From: an uncultured Alphaproteobacteria bacterium | GTDB lineage: Bacteria; Pseudomonadota; Alphaproteobacteria; GCA-2731375 | Direction of reading: 5' to 3' | Assembly: GCA_951812805.1 (NCBI GenBank) | Contig: CATOSZ010000003.1 | Location: 2,186,557 to 2,250,556 of the forward strand | Length of the DNA stretch: 64,000 nt | In this document: positions 52,920-61,885 of the stretch, piece by piece | Position numbering within the stretch: the stretch's first letter is position 1 | Layout of the letters: each line of letters begins with the position of its first letter | Notes under the pieces: generated by a model | Told to the model about the DNA's origin: nothing | Database searches by the model: none | The model's input: the letters and a program-made list of their open reading frames with translations, nothing else | Made by a program: the position numbers and the translations under genes

Positions 52920-54480
52920 GTTTTCCCGCCTTCAGAAATGTCCTGGGATCGAGCGGCTGATCGTCGAAGCGCACCTCGTAGTGCAAGTGACGACCGGTAC
53001 TGCGACCGCTGCTGCCGATGATGGCGATGGCCTGACCCAGGGTCACGCTCTCGCCTTTTTTCACACGTGTACGATAGAGATGACCATAGCGGGTTTTCAA
53101 GCCATAGCCATGGTCGATTTCGATCATCCGGCCATAGGCGCCCTTCCAGCCGACGTAGCTGACCGTGCCGGGCGCGGCGGCGCGGATGCGGCTGCGCCGC
53201 GGCCCGCCGAGATCGACGCCGCTGTGGAAGGCGAGGCGCTTGTTGAACGGGTCGCGCCGTTTGCCGAACCGGCTGGTAACCCGGTAGGTCGCGAGCGGGG
53301 CCGCCAGCGGCAAGCGCTCCATCACCGCGTTCAGCGCGGACCAGCGCGTGAGCCGGGCGCCCATGCGGGCGATCGAGCGGTCCATGCCACCCTCCAGCGT
53401 CAGGGCCAGGTCGGGATGCGTCCGGGGCGTCGCACCCCGTTCCCACGGCCCCTTCGGCAGGCCGGCGACCAGGGCGAGGGGGCCGCCGATGCCCGTACCG
53501 GAAGCGGCCGCGGTCCGAACCCGACCGATCAGTCGTTCGACACTGAGGCCGGTGCGCTGGATCACGTCCTCAATCTCGTTGATGCGGCCCTCGGCGCCGC
53601 CTTCGATCTGCGCGATCAGGCTGCTTTGGGTATCACGCAGGTTGGCGAGGCGGGCCTCCAGCCGGTTGACCTGGCTCCGCAGGGATTGCGCGAGCGTTTC
53701 GGCGCTCCGCCGGTCGGCGACCGCGTCGCGCCACAGCCTGTCCGTGCCGATGCCTTCGAGGGTCAGGGCCGTGGCGACCGTCTCTTGTCGTGGCCCGTCA
53801 GCGCCCGACGCCCCATCACCGACGACGAGACGGCTCGGGGTATCATCGGTCGGCAAACTGCCGCGCGGCTCCAGCCGGGTGACGCCGGTCCGCGTCAGCC
53901 GCTCCCGGGTCTCGCGATAACGGGCCTCGAACGCGTGTGCCGACCGTTCCGCGGACTTCTGCTTCGCGTCGGCCCGGGCGACCTTCGCGCTCAGGCGCCG
54001 GGTCTCGCTGTCGAGGGCGGCGCCGAGGCGCTTGGTCTCCGCTTCCAGGGAACGACGTAGTTCCAGCAGCGCTTCGAAGCGACGCTGGCGTTCCGCCAGA
54101 CCGTCGATCGCCTCGCGGTACTTGCTGTCGGCCGCCCGACGTTCGGCCACCAGCGTCGCCTGGCTGGTCTCGAGGGTGCGCGCGAGGTCGTCGCGCTCAA
54201 CCGCCAGGGCGCGGTAACGTTCCTCCCAGGTCGCGTCCAGGCCGGCCAGTTGCACGCGCCGGCTCTCCTCCATCCGCGACATGGTCCATTCGTCGAAAAT
54301 CTTCAGACCGATAGCGCTCGGCACGGCGAGCGCCACGAGGAGAGGGACCAGCGCCATCGCCATCTGCGGCCGGCGACCCAGCGTGAAAAAACGGACCCGG
54401 CCGTTCGCACGGATGAAGATCTGCCGTTCCGGGAACAGCGCCTCGATCCGTTGCCCGAGCTTGCCGGCTTTGCCGTCCAT
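52894..54480 (-). CDS. M23 metallopeptidase with N-terminal anchor and coiled coil
   Basis: A 528-residue protein with one membrane segment (about 41-61, MALVPLLVALAVPSAIGLKIF). A long charged coiled-coil region spans about 65-210, and a second helical stretch around 290-340 contains NRLEARLANLRDTQSSLIAQI. The M23 domain is at about 420-520: HSGVDLGG and RHLHYEV supply zinc ligands and IDHGYGLKTRYGHL is central. It cuts peptide cross-links in peptidoglycan and, with the bactofilin, may shape the cell. ATG 54480 has GGGAGGGGACGAG upstream; the frame above it is a shadow. Confidence 0.92.
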   Translation of the reverse strand: MDGKAGKLGQRIEALFPERQIFIRANGRVRFFTLGRRPQMAMALVPLLVALAVPSAIGLKIFDEWTMSRMEESRRVQLAGLDATWEERYRALAVERDDLARTLETSQATLVAERRAADSKYREAIDGLAERQRRFEALLELRRSLEAETKRLGAALDSETRRLSAKVARADAKQKSAERSAHAFEARYRETRERLTRTGVTRLEPRGSLPTDDTPSRLVVGDGASGADGPRQETVATALTLEGIGTDRLWRDAVADRRSAETLAQSLRSQVNRLEARLANLRDTQSSLIAQIEGGAEGRINEIEDVIQRTGLSVERLIGRVRTAAASGTGIGGPLALVAGLPKGPWERGATPRTHPDLALTLEGGMDRSIARMGARLTRWSALNAVMERLPLAAPLATYRVTSRFGKRRDPFNKRLAFHSGVDLGGPRRSRIRAAAPGTVSYVGWKGAYGRMIEIDHGYGLKTRYGHLYRTRVKKGESVTLGQAIAIIGSSGRSTGRHLHYEVRFDDQPLDPRTFLKAGKHVLKDGQK

Positions 54481-54569
54481 CCCTCTCGTCCCCTCCCGAC
54501 GTCGCGGCGCCTTCGACGCGCGCGTGTTCTTAAGGCAGCTTCTTATGACTGCCTTGTAAGCATTTGTTT

Positions 54570-55046
54570 TTAACCAACAAGATCTTTCGTCGCCTGCAAG
54601 ACGGCATCGATATGGCCGGGAACCTTCACCTTGCGCCAGGCGGTGGCCACCTTGCCCTTGCCGTCGATCAGGAAGGTCGAGCGTTCGACACCCATGTACT
54701 TGCGGCCGTACATGCTTTTCTCGACCCAGACGCCATAAGCCTCGCAAATCGCCTTGTCTTCATCGGAGGCGAGGGTGACGGCGAGGTCGTGCTTGGTCTT
54801 GAATTTGTCGTGCTTTTTGACGCTGTCCGGGGAGACACCGATGATCTTGGCACCCAGGCCCTCGAACGCCGCCAACTGTTCGGTAAAGCCGATGGCCTGC
54901 TTGGTGCAGCCCGACGTGTCGTCCTTCGGGTAGAAGTAAAGGATGAACGGCGCGCCCTTCATCGCTTTCAGCGAAACCTCGCCATCACCATCGGTTTTCA
55001 GTTTAAAATCAGGCGCTTTATCGCCTTCTTTAACCCTGTCACTCAT
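54570..55046 (-). CDS. bcp: Peroxiredoxin, BCP type
   Basis: A 158-residue peroxiredoxin with APDFKL near residue 11 and the peroxidatic cysteine C47 in YPKDDTSGCTKQAIGF. The resolving cysteine five residues later, present in E. coli BCP, is absent, so it likely depends on an external thiol. The C-terminal KVPGHIDAVLQATKDL is as in the family. It reduces peroxides and is cytoplasmic. After its stop a 7-bp hairpin (54532-54555) without a T-run separates it from the peptidase gene. Confidence 0.92.
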   Translation of the reverse strand: MSDRVKEGDKAPDFKLKTDGDGEVSLKAMKGAPFILYFYPKDDTSGCTKQAIGFTEQLAAFEGLGAKIIGVSPDSVKKHDKFKTKHDLAVTLASDEDKAICEAYGVWVEKSMYGRKYMGVERSTFLIDGKGKVATAWRKVKVPGHIDAVLQATKDLVG

Positions 55047-55122
55047 GCGCTTGCCTCACTCCCCGAACGGCTGGCGGAGTCGTAGCGCCGCCGGCGCCCG
55101 GGGTCAACCGTGCGGGCGCAGC

Positions 55123-56244
55123 TCAATACCCGGCGCCGCGCGCGTCCACGGGCCAGATCGCTTCGACCCTGCCTGCGCGGATGCCGACGTACCAGTCGTG
55201 CAGGTTGACGGTGGGGTCGCAATGGCCCGGCACGAACAGCAGCTTGGCGCCCCGCGCGACGTTGGCGCCCGGCGCCAAGGCGAGGACGCCGTGTTCGTCC
55301 GAGGCGCGCACGAAGTCGAGGGCTTCGTGCGCCCAGACCGTCGGCATGCCGGCATCGACGCTGAACGCCTTGAGGCCGGCATCGACACAGGCGCGATCGG
55401 GGCTCGGCGTGCTCATCACCGTCGCCTGCACGAAGAGGGCGTGCTCGAACTCGTCGTAGGCGGAACCGTCCGGGTTCTGGTTCCGGGCATAGTCGGCATC
55501 CATGAAGATGTAGGATCCGGGCTGCAGCTCGTTGTAGACGCCGCTCGCCGCTTCGAAACCGTGCGTGCCGGTGCCGGCGCCCGCGACGGTGTCGCAGGCG
55601 AGGCCGTGCTCGGCCAACAGGTCCACGGTCAGCCGGGTGGCCGCTACCGCGGCCTCGATCGCCTGGCGTCGCTCCTCGAAGGCGCGAATGTGCTGGGCGC
55701 GGCCCTGATAGGCCTGCAGGCCGGCGAAGCGCAGTCCCGCCGCTTCGTCGATGCCGCGGGCCAGGTCGAGGGCGTCCCGGCCCGGCGCGACGCCGCACCG
55801 GTTGGCGCCGACGTCGATTTCGACCAGCACGTCGAGCTCGGCGCCGTAGTCGCGCGCCGCGCCGCTCAACTCCGCGATGTTGTCCATGTGGTCGACGCAG
55901 ACCCCCACTTTGGCATGCCGGGCCAGCGCCGCCAGCCGGGCCAGCTTGCGCGTTCCGGCCACCTCGTTGGAAATTAGGACGTTCGAGACACCGCCGCGGA
56001 CCATCGCCTCGGCTTCCGAGACTTTTTGACAGCACACGCCGACGGCGCCGAGCGCCATCTGCTTCATGGCGATGACGGCGGAACGATGGGTCTTTGCATG
56101 GGGCCGCACGCGGATACCCTGTGCGCGGATCATGGCGGCCATCTTTTCGAGATTGCGTTCGAAGGCATCGAGATCGACGACGAGCGCGGGCGTGTCGACA
56201 TCCTCGAGCGGCAGGCCGATTTCGGCAGGTGGGGGCAGGGCCAT
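55123..56244 (-). CDS. D-threonine-aldolase-like PLP enzyme
   Basis: The 373-residue protein has the alanine-racemase-like PLP barrel with lysine K51 in RPHAKTHRS and the C-terminal metal-site motif PGHCDPTVNLHD, with H341-x-D343. His-x-Asp is the D-threonine aldolase form, whereas D-serine dehydratase has His-x-Cys, so the aldolase is preferred. It converts D-threonine-type beta-hydroxy D-amino acids to glycine and an aldehyde using PLP and a divalent metal. Start ATG 56244 gives the conserved DTPALVVDL at about 17. It is divergent from the AsmA-like gene. Confidence 0.88.
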   Translation of the reverse strand: MALPPPAEIGLPLEDVDTPALVVDLDAFERNLEKMAAMIRAQGIRVRPHAKTHRSAVIAMKQMALGAVGVCCQKVSEAEAMVRGGVSNVLISNEVAGTRKLARLAALARHAKVGVCVDHMDNIAELSGAARDYGAELDVLVEIDVGANRCGVAPGRDALDLARGIDEAAGLRFAGLQAYQGRAQHIRAFEERRQAIEAAVAATRLTVDLLAEHGLACDTVAGAGTGTHGFEAASGVYNELQPGSYIFMDADYARNQNPDGSAYDEFEHALFVQATVMSTPSPDRACVDAGLKAFSVDAGMPTVWAHEALDFVRASDEHGVLALAPGANVARGAKLLFVPGHCDPTVNLHDWYVGIRAGRVEAIWPVDARGAGY

Positions 56245-56351
56245 GGTTGTCGATTCCCTTCGGGGTCGGTCGGTGCGTAACGCAAATGCCGGGAATAGTG
56301 ATCGCGCGCGCACTCGACGATGGGCATTCGGCTCGGCTATGAGTCATACTG

Positions 56352-59300
56352 ATGGTCGTCGCTCCCGGCAACGGGATGGCGAGGCGCGGGGGCGTCCATT
56401 GGGCGGCGAGGCAACAGGCGGTGCTCGAAAAAGTAGGTAGGTTCCTTGCCCAAATTCTAACCGCGATCATGACGCTTTTCGTGGTCGGCGCGGTGACCGC
56501 CATCGTTCTGCTCGCACGGGGTCCAATTACGCTCGATACCGCCAAGCCCTACGTCGAGGCGGCGCTGAACGACATCGAAGCGCCCGTCCGGATCGGCATC
56601 GGCGAGACCATGCTCGCCTGGGAGCCGAAGCGACGGCGTCTGGAAGTCCGCGTCATGGAGCTGCGGATCACCGGTGCCGAGCAACGGATGATCGCGACGG
56701 CGCCGGCGATGACGGTCGATCTCGATCCCTTCGCCCTGGTCGCCGGCCGGGTCGAGCCGGAGCGGGTGACCCTGCTCGCCCCGAGCGTCCGCCTGGTGCG
56801 CAACATCGATGGCGGCATTGAACTGGGTCTGGGCGGCGGCGCGGGCGGCGACGACGTCGACCTCGTGGAGAGCTGGCTCGCCGGCGACATTCCGGCCGCC
56901 ACGCGCTCGCTCGCCCGTATCTCCATCGTCGATGCTGATCTGGTCATCGACGACCAGTTGACCGGGCAACGCTGGCACGCGGCGCGCTCGACGCTGGGTC
57001 TGACGCGAGGAGCTGCGGGGCTGTCCGTCGAACTCGCCGCGCGCATCGAGGTCGACGGCCGGCCGGCGACGCTGAATGTGAACGCGCTTTATCGCGACGC
57101 GTTGCGGCCGATCAGCATCGATTTCGCCTTCACCGGCATGACGCCGGCGTTCCTCGCCCGCGAGTTCGCCGTGAACGACCTCGGTCCGCTCGCCGCCCTC
57201 GACGTGCCGTTGTCGGGCCGGGTGACGACGCAACTGACCGCCGACATGTCGTTGATCGACGCGAAATTCGAGTTGAACGCCACGGGCGGCCGTTTCGATC
57301 TGCCGGAGCAATATTCCGAACCCATCGATATCGACAAGGTGCATGCCCAGGGCCGAATCGAAAACCTGGGCGAACGCATCGTCGTCGAGAAGGTCGATGT
57401 GAACTTTGCCGAGAATTTGCAGGCGGTGTTCGCCGGGACGATGCGCCGCGCCGAGACCGGACTGGCGATCACGGGGGAGGTCGGTTTTTCGACCTTCGCC
57501 CGAAAGGAACTGCTGCGCTTCTGGCCGCGGGGTGTGGCGCCCGCGGCGCGGAGCTGGGTTGCGGAACGGGTGCGCGCGGGCACGGTGCGACAAGGAAAGA
57601 TCTCCCTCGACATCACACCCGACGTCTTCTCCAGCGGTGAACTGACCGCATCCTCCCTCGCGCTCGGCTTCAACGCCGACAACGTCCGCGTCGCCTACCT
57701 GTCCGGCTATCCGGAAGTGCGCGACGCGCGCGGCTCCGGTCGAATTCATGCCGACAAGTTCGAGATCGATATCGAGAGCGGGCGTATGGGCGGCATCGAT
57801 CTTTCCGAAGGCAAGGTCATTATCGACCTGGCGAAGAGTGACGACGAACCCGCCGAGATCGCCTTTCGCGCCCGTGCGCCCGCGCCCGTCGCGTTCGATC
57901 TGCTCTCGCGCGAGCCGATCGAGCTCGATCGCCGTTTCGGCATCCAGGGCCAGGGCGTAAGGGGCGATGTCGATGCGGTCGTCGCCCTCGTCGTGCCGCT
58001 GGAGGAGGAAGCGGGCATCGACGACGTGAAGTTTCGCGCCCTCGCCAATCTCGAGGACATCGGCGTTGATGATGCCTTCGACGGGTTGGCGATCAGCAAG
58101 GGACGGATGCAGCTGCAGGTCGGCGAGGAGGGCCTGGACGGCAAGGGCCAGGTGGTCCTGAACGGGGTGCCGGTCAACGTCAACTGGCGCCGCGACTTCG
58201 CCGAGGACAGCGAGTTCCCCAGCCGCTATGGCCTGGGCGCGATATTGGACGACGCGGCATGCAAGGCGCTTTCCCTGCCGCTCGCCGATGTGCTGCGCGG
58301 GCCGGTGAGTGCGGAATTGCGTCTCTCGCGCCATCGCTCGGGCCGCTACGAGGGGGCGGCCGGAATCAATCTGAAGGAAGGCGAGGTCGATCTCCCGGCG
58401 CTGCACTGGAAGAAGCCGGCGGGCGAGGAGGCCAGCACCAAGTTTTCCTTCGTGCATGAACCCGACGGGCGCTGGCGCGTCACCGATTTCAATTTCGAAG
58501 GGGGCGGTGGCTTTTTCGCCGGCGAGGGCGAGGGAACCGCGTCGAGCACGACGTTGCGCGTGCGCCGGGCCCGCTTCGCCGAGAACGACGTGACGGCGGA
58601 CATCGCCATCGCCTCGGATGGTGCCACGACGGTGGCGCTGTCGGGCCGATCCTTCGATCTTCGCCCGATGCTGGATGCACTCGACGGGCCCACGCCCACG
58701 ACGTCGCTCGACATCGAGGCGAAGCTGTTGCGCCTCGTCGTTTCCGACAGCCACACGCTGAACGACGCCACGGCCAAGGCGCGCCGGGTCGGCGGCGACT
58801 GGCCGGAAATGATGATGACCGGATTGCTGAACGGCCAGGCGCCGATCGACTTGAAGGTAAGCCCGTCGGGCGAGGCGCATCGCCGCGTCCAGCTCGAAAG
58901 CGCCGATGCCGGTGCCGCGCTCGCCGCGTCGGGATATCTTTCGAGCGTCGTCGGTGGCCGCTTGAAGATCGACGCGCTGATGCCGAAGCAGCGGTCCGCC
59001 GTCGGCCTGATGTTGGAGGGCCGGGTCCGCGTCGACGATTTCGTGCTGGCCCAGGCCTCGGTGCTGAGCCAGGCGCTGGCGGCGGACTCGGTCGAAGGCG
59101 TGCGCAAGCTGGTGCGGGACAACGGTATTCTGTTCGACCGTTTCACCGCCCCCTTCCAGATGAGCCCGAGCCGCATCGTTTTGCCCGAAGGGCAGGCCAA
59201 GGGTCCTTCGGTGGTGCTGACGATCTCCGGCTTCGTCGACCGCGATCGCGACCTGATCGACTTCAAGGGGGCCATCGCGCCGGCGCACGGCATCAATACG

Positions 59301-59531
59301 GCGCTGGGGGAAATTCCCGTGCTGGGCAATATTTTCGTCGGCCGGGAGGGCGAGGGCATCTTCGCTATGAGTTACAAGGTCAAGGGCAGTGCCGAGTCGC
59401 CCGCTATACGCATGAATCCGCTGACCGCGCTGGCGCCGGGCTTCCTGCGCCGCATCGTCGAAGCGCTCGGCGAGCCCGAGGCGTCCGGTACGCCCGGCAA
59501 TCCGGAATATCCGGTCGGCGGGCAGAACTGA
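56352..59531 (+). CDS. Large AsmA/YhdP-like envelope protein
   Basis: A 1059-residue protein with one N-terminal membrane segment (about 34-56, ILTAIMTLFVVGAVTAIVLLA) followed by a long beta-rich region and a C-terminal AsmA-like part near 900-1040: FVLAQASVLSQALAADSVEGVRKL, FDRFTAPFQMSPSRIV and IPVLGNIFVGREGEGIFAMSYKVKGS. The family (YhdP, TamB, AsmA) forms bridge-like structures that carry phospholipids between the membranes. ATG 56352 or the M nine codons later can serve as start. It is followed by the convergent fliP gene 6 nt away. Confidence 0.88.
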   Translation: MVVAPGNGMARRGGVHWAARQQAVLEKVGRFLAQILTAIMTLFVVGAVTAIVLLARGPITLDTAKPYVEAALNDIEAPVRIGIGETMLAWEPKRRRLEVRVMELRITGAEQRMIATAPAMTVDLDPFALVAGRVEPERVTLLAPSVRLVRNIDGGIELGLGGGAGGDDVDLVESWLAGDIPAATRSLARISIVDADLVIDDQLTGQRWHAARSTLGLTRGAAGLSVELAARIEVDGRPATLNVNALYRDALRPISIDFAFTGMTPAFLAREFAVNDLGPLAALDVPLSGRVTTQLTADMSLIDAKFELNATGGRFDLPEQYSEPIDIDKVHAQGRIENLGERIVVEKVDVNFAENLQAVFAGTMRRAETGLAITGEVGFSTFARKELLRFWPRGVAPAARSWVAERVRAGTVRQGKISLDITPDVFSSGELTASSLALGFNADNVRVAYLSGYPEVRDARGSGRIHADKFEIDIESGRMGGIDLSEGKVIIDLAKSDDEPAEIAFRARAPAPVAFDLLSREPIELDRRFGIQGQGVRGDVDAVVALVVPLEEEAGIDDVKFRALANLEDIGVDDAFDGLAISKGRMQLQVGEEGLDGKGQVVLNGVPVNVNWRRDFAEDSEFPSRYGLGAILDDAACKALSLPLADVLRGPVSAELRLSRHRSGRYEGAAGINLKEGEVDLPALHWKKPAGEEASTKFSFVHEPDGRWRVTDFNFEGGGGFFAGEGEGTASSTTLRVRRARFAENDVTADIAIASDGATTVALSGRSFDLRPMLDALDGPTPTTSLDIEAKLLRLVVSDSHTLNDATAKARRVGGDWPEMMMTGLLNGQAPIDLKVSPSGEAHRRVQLESADAGAALAASGYLSSVVGGRLKIDALMPKQRSAVGLMLEGRVRVDDFVLAQASVLSQALAADSVEGVRKLVRDNGILFDRFTAPFQMSPSRIVLPEGQAKGPSVVLTISGFVDRDRDLIDFKGAIAPAHGINTALGEIPVLGNIFVGREGEGIFAMSYKVKGSAESPAIRMNPLTALAPGFLRRIVEALGEPEASGTPGNPEYPVGGQN

Positions 59532-59537
59532 CGGCGA

Positions 59538-60272
59538 CTATCCGCCGCCGAAGCTTCGCACCAGGCTGCTGGCGATCAGGTTCCAGCCGTCCACCAGGAC
59601 GAAGAAGATCAGCTTGAAGGGCAGCGAGATCATGATCGGCGGCAGCATCATCATGCCCATCGACATGAGCACCGAGGCCACGACCATGTCGATCACCAGG
59701 AAGGGGACGAAGACGAGAAAGCCGATCTCGAAAGCGCGGCGCAACTCGGAGATCACGAAGGCGGGTACCAGGACATGCAGCGGCGTTTCGGCCGGGGTCG
59801 CGGCGGGGGGCGTTTCCGCCAGCTCGAAGAAGGTGGCGAGGTCCTTCTCGCGGACATGGGTGAGCATGAAGTCGCGCATCGGGGCGGTGCCACGCTCGAA
59901 GGCTTCCATCTCGTCGATTTCTTCCGCGACAAGGGGGGCCACGGCCTCGGTATAGGCGCGCTGGAAGGTCGGCGCCATGACGAAGGCGGTGAGGAACAGC
60001 GCCAGGCTGATCAGCACCACGTTGGGCGGCGTCTGCTGCACGCCGAGGGCGCTGCGCAGCAGGGAGAGCACGACGACGATCCGCGTGAACGAGGTCACCA
60101 TGATCAGGATCGAGGGCGCCAGGCTCAGCACCGTCACCGCGAGGAAGAGTTGCAGAAGCCGGCCGCTGAAACCGCCGTCGCCGAGATCGATGTTGATACT
60201 TTGTGCGATCGTCGGCGTGGCCGTGAGCCATGCACCCATTGCAAATGCGAAGAGCGGGAGGCGCCGGATCAT
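59538..60272 (-). CDS. fliP: Flagellar type III export protein FliP
   Basis: A 244-residue protein with a cleavable signal (PLFAFAMGAWLTATPTIA), the motif LAPSILIMVTSFTRIVVVLSLLRSALGVQQTPPN (over residues 53-86) and the C-terminal FLVFVPFLVIDMVVASVLMSMGMMMLPP stretch. It is normal in length for FliP, which forms the core of the export gate. ATG 60272 overlaps the fliO stop (ATGA). The longer upstream frame is a shadow of fliO. Confidence 0.97.
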   Translation of the reverse strand: MIRRLPLFAFAMGAWLTATPTIAQSINIDLGDGGFSGRLLQLFLAVTVLSLAPSILIMVTSFTRIVVVLSLLRSALGVQQTPPNVVLISLALFLTAFVMAPTFQRAYTEAVAPLVAEEIDEMEAFERGTAPMRDFMLTHVREKDLATFFELAETPPAATPAETPLHVLVPAFVISELRRAFEIGFLVFVPFLVIDMVVASVLMSMGMMMLPPIMISLPFKLIFFVLVDGWNLIASSLVRSFGGG

Positions 60273-60553
60273 GGCGTCGCCTCGCTCGGCGGGGCGGGGA
60301 TCTGCCGTTCGATCACCAGGTCCTGGTCCATGCCGAGAAGGACGAGATGTTCCACCGAGTCGCGGCGCAACAGGACCAGGCGGCGCTTGGCGTCGATGGC
60401 TTTCACTTCGACGATTCCCAGTCGTCCACCGGCGCCGCCCGGCGTGACCCTCGTGCCCGGACCGAAGCGCCGCAGCAGCAGCCCCAGCCCGCCGATCAGC
60501 GCCAGGACGAAGACCAGCGCGGCGGCGAAGCGAAAATAATCGTCCCACGCCAT
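60269..60553 (-). CDS. fliO: Flagellar biosynthesis protein FliO
   Basis: A 94-residue protein with one membrane segment (about 8-28) and the FliO domain: GRLGIVEVKAIDAKRRLVLLRRDSVEHLVLLG. FliO helps assemble the FliP ring. Length is at the lower end for FliO, as in other alphaproteobacteria. It overlaps fliP at its 3' end, and its start shares one base with the end of the preceding gene. Confidence 0.88.
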   Translation of the reverse strand: MAWDDYFRFAAALVFVLALIGGLGLLLRRFGPGTRVTPGGAGGRLGIVEVKAIDAKRRLVLLRRDSVEHLVLLGMDQDLVIERQIPAPPSEATP

Positions 60554-60855
60554 CAGCGGACGAGATCCGGGTCGGGCGGTGTCAGACGGGCGAGGCGGGC
60601 GGCGAGCTGGTCGCGTCGCTTTTCGGTATCGCGGGCAAGGCGATCGAGCTGGGAGAGCAGGGTTTCGAGGGCCGGCACGCAGGCCTGTGCGCGTTCGAGG
60701 GGCGCCTGCGAAAGATCCTGGCAGACGGCGTCGGCGCGCTGGCGCAGGCCTTTCAGTTCCGCTTCGACCTCGCTCGCCGTTCCGAAGCTGGCGGTATTCA
60801 GCGCCTCGGTGATCGCGGCGACGCGGTCTTCAAGTCGTTCGGGCGGGGAATGCAT
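60553..60855 (-). CDS. Hypothetical coiled-coil protein upstream of fliO
   Basis: A 100-residue product from ATG 60855 (a GTG at 60888 would add 11 residues). It is helical and charged: EDRVAAITEALNTA, EVEAELKGLRQRADAV and LLSQLDRLARDTEKRRDQLAARLARL, with C-terminal heptads. Two cysteines are present. No known flagellar gene matches, but the position directly before fliO and fliP on the same strand suggests an accessory flagellar role, perhaps a chaperone. Confidence 0.55.
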   Translation of the reverse strand: MHSPPERLEDRVAAITEALNTASFGTASEVEAELKGLRQRADAVCQDLSQAPLERAQACVPALETLLSQLDRLARDTEKRRDQLAARLARLTPPDPDLVR

Positions 60856-61009
60856 GGCGCGTCGGTTCTCCTTCACGCCAAACTTCACCCACTATGCTTA
60901 ATAAAATCTGAAAACCGATCCCGGCGTCGCAATTCGATTTACGTTTTCTTAAGCGTGTGGCCCGCAGATTCGGACCTGCGACGAACCGGCAACCACGAGG
61001 CGGGCAGAC

Positions 61010-61417
61010 GTGCAACTCGAAAACATGCCGCTCTTTCAGGCCCTGACGACGCGGATGCGCTGGCTGCACGAGCGACAGGGCGTGATCGCGGCCAATGTCG
61101 CCAATGCCGACACACCCGATTACCGGGCCCGGGAATTGAACAAGCCGGATTTCGCAGCGCTGTTGCGCCGCTCGAGCGAGCGGATGACGGCGGCGACGAC
61201 GCACTCTGATCACATGAGCGCCGGCGCCGGCGCCCCGGACTTCCGTGACGAGGCGCCAAAGAGCGGCGGCTTCGACGTTTCGCCGACCGGCAATTCCGTG
61301 GTGCTGGAGGAGGAGATGTTGAAGATCGCCGAGACCAGCGCCGCCTATCAGTTGGCGAGCGGGCTCTACGGCAAGCATATCGCGATGCTGAAGAGCGTCA
61401 TCGGTCGCGGCCGTTGA
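61010..61417 (+). CDS. flgB: Flagellar basal-body rod protein FlgB
   Basis: A 135-residue rod protein with the FlgB N-terminus (NMPLFQALTTRMRWL, VIAANVANADTPDYRAREL) and a C-terminal EMLKIAETSAAYQLASGLYGKHIAMLKSVIG block. GTG 61010 is taken as start; the M five codons later is possible. It leads the plus-strand rod operon and is divergent from the fliO string across a 120-nt gap. I saw no convincing sigma-54 element there. Confidence 0.93.
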   Translation: MQLENMPLFQALTTRMRWLHERQGVIAANVANADTPDYRARELNKPDFAALLRRSSERMTAATTHSDHMSAGAGAPDFRDEAPKSGGFDVSPTGNSVVLEEEMLKIAETSAAYQLASGLYGKHIAMLKSVIGRGR

Positions 61418-61730
61418 CGCGGTGAATCGATCAAGGAGAGGTGTTCCGTGGATCTCGACCAGACCATCATGATCTCGGCCTCCGGCATGCGCGCGCAGCG
61501 CCATCGCATGCGGGTGATCGCGGAGAACCTGGCCAACGCCAATACCCTGCCGCTCGATCCCGGGCAGGAACCCTACCGGCGCAAGCTGGTCAGTTTCCGC
61601 AACGTGCTCGACCGCGAGGTCGGCGCCTCCCTCGTTCAGGTGGAGCAGACGCGCAGCGACCAGGCGAATTTCGGGCTTCGCTACGACCCGCAGCATCCAG
61701 GCGCCGACGAGAACGGCTACGTCCGTCTGC

Positions 61731-61738
61731 CGAACGTC
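61731..61738. repeat. Left copy of 8-bp target-site duplication
   Basis: CGAACGTC directly before the element, identical to 63510-63517. Confidence 0.95.
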
Positions 61739-61761
61739 GTAACCGGGGCAAAAGGCCGGGC
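61739..61761 (+). repeat. Left terminal inverted repeat of the IS66-type element
   Basis: Twenty-three bases starting GTAACCGGGGCAAAA. It matches the complement of the right end (63487-63509) except at base 6 and at the two bases after the A-run. Confidence 0.9.
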
Positions 61762-61885
61762 CTGGGGACGGGGGGATCTGGCCTGGGTATAGGGGTGAGT
61801 CTCAACGGCCACATCTTGTGAGGCTTCCGCGTCAAGTGACCAGATATCGATGTTCGCGGCGGGAGGTCTGTGATTCGATCCCGTC

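Noticed and set aside
54532-54555. Terminator after bcp
   Set aside because: A 7-bp stem with a 10-nt loop is present, but no T-run follows on the minus strand. It is noted only within the bcp entry.
60955-60985. Sigma-54 promoter before flgB
   Set aside because: TGGCCCG fits the -24 element with one mismatch, but the -12 part reads TTCG instead of TTGC, so the essential GC is missing.
61739-61792. Natural FlgC C-terminus ending at 61792
   Set aside because: The 17 residues after 61738 are encoded by the insertion sequence, and the real C-terminus is found at 63518-63637.
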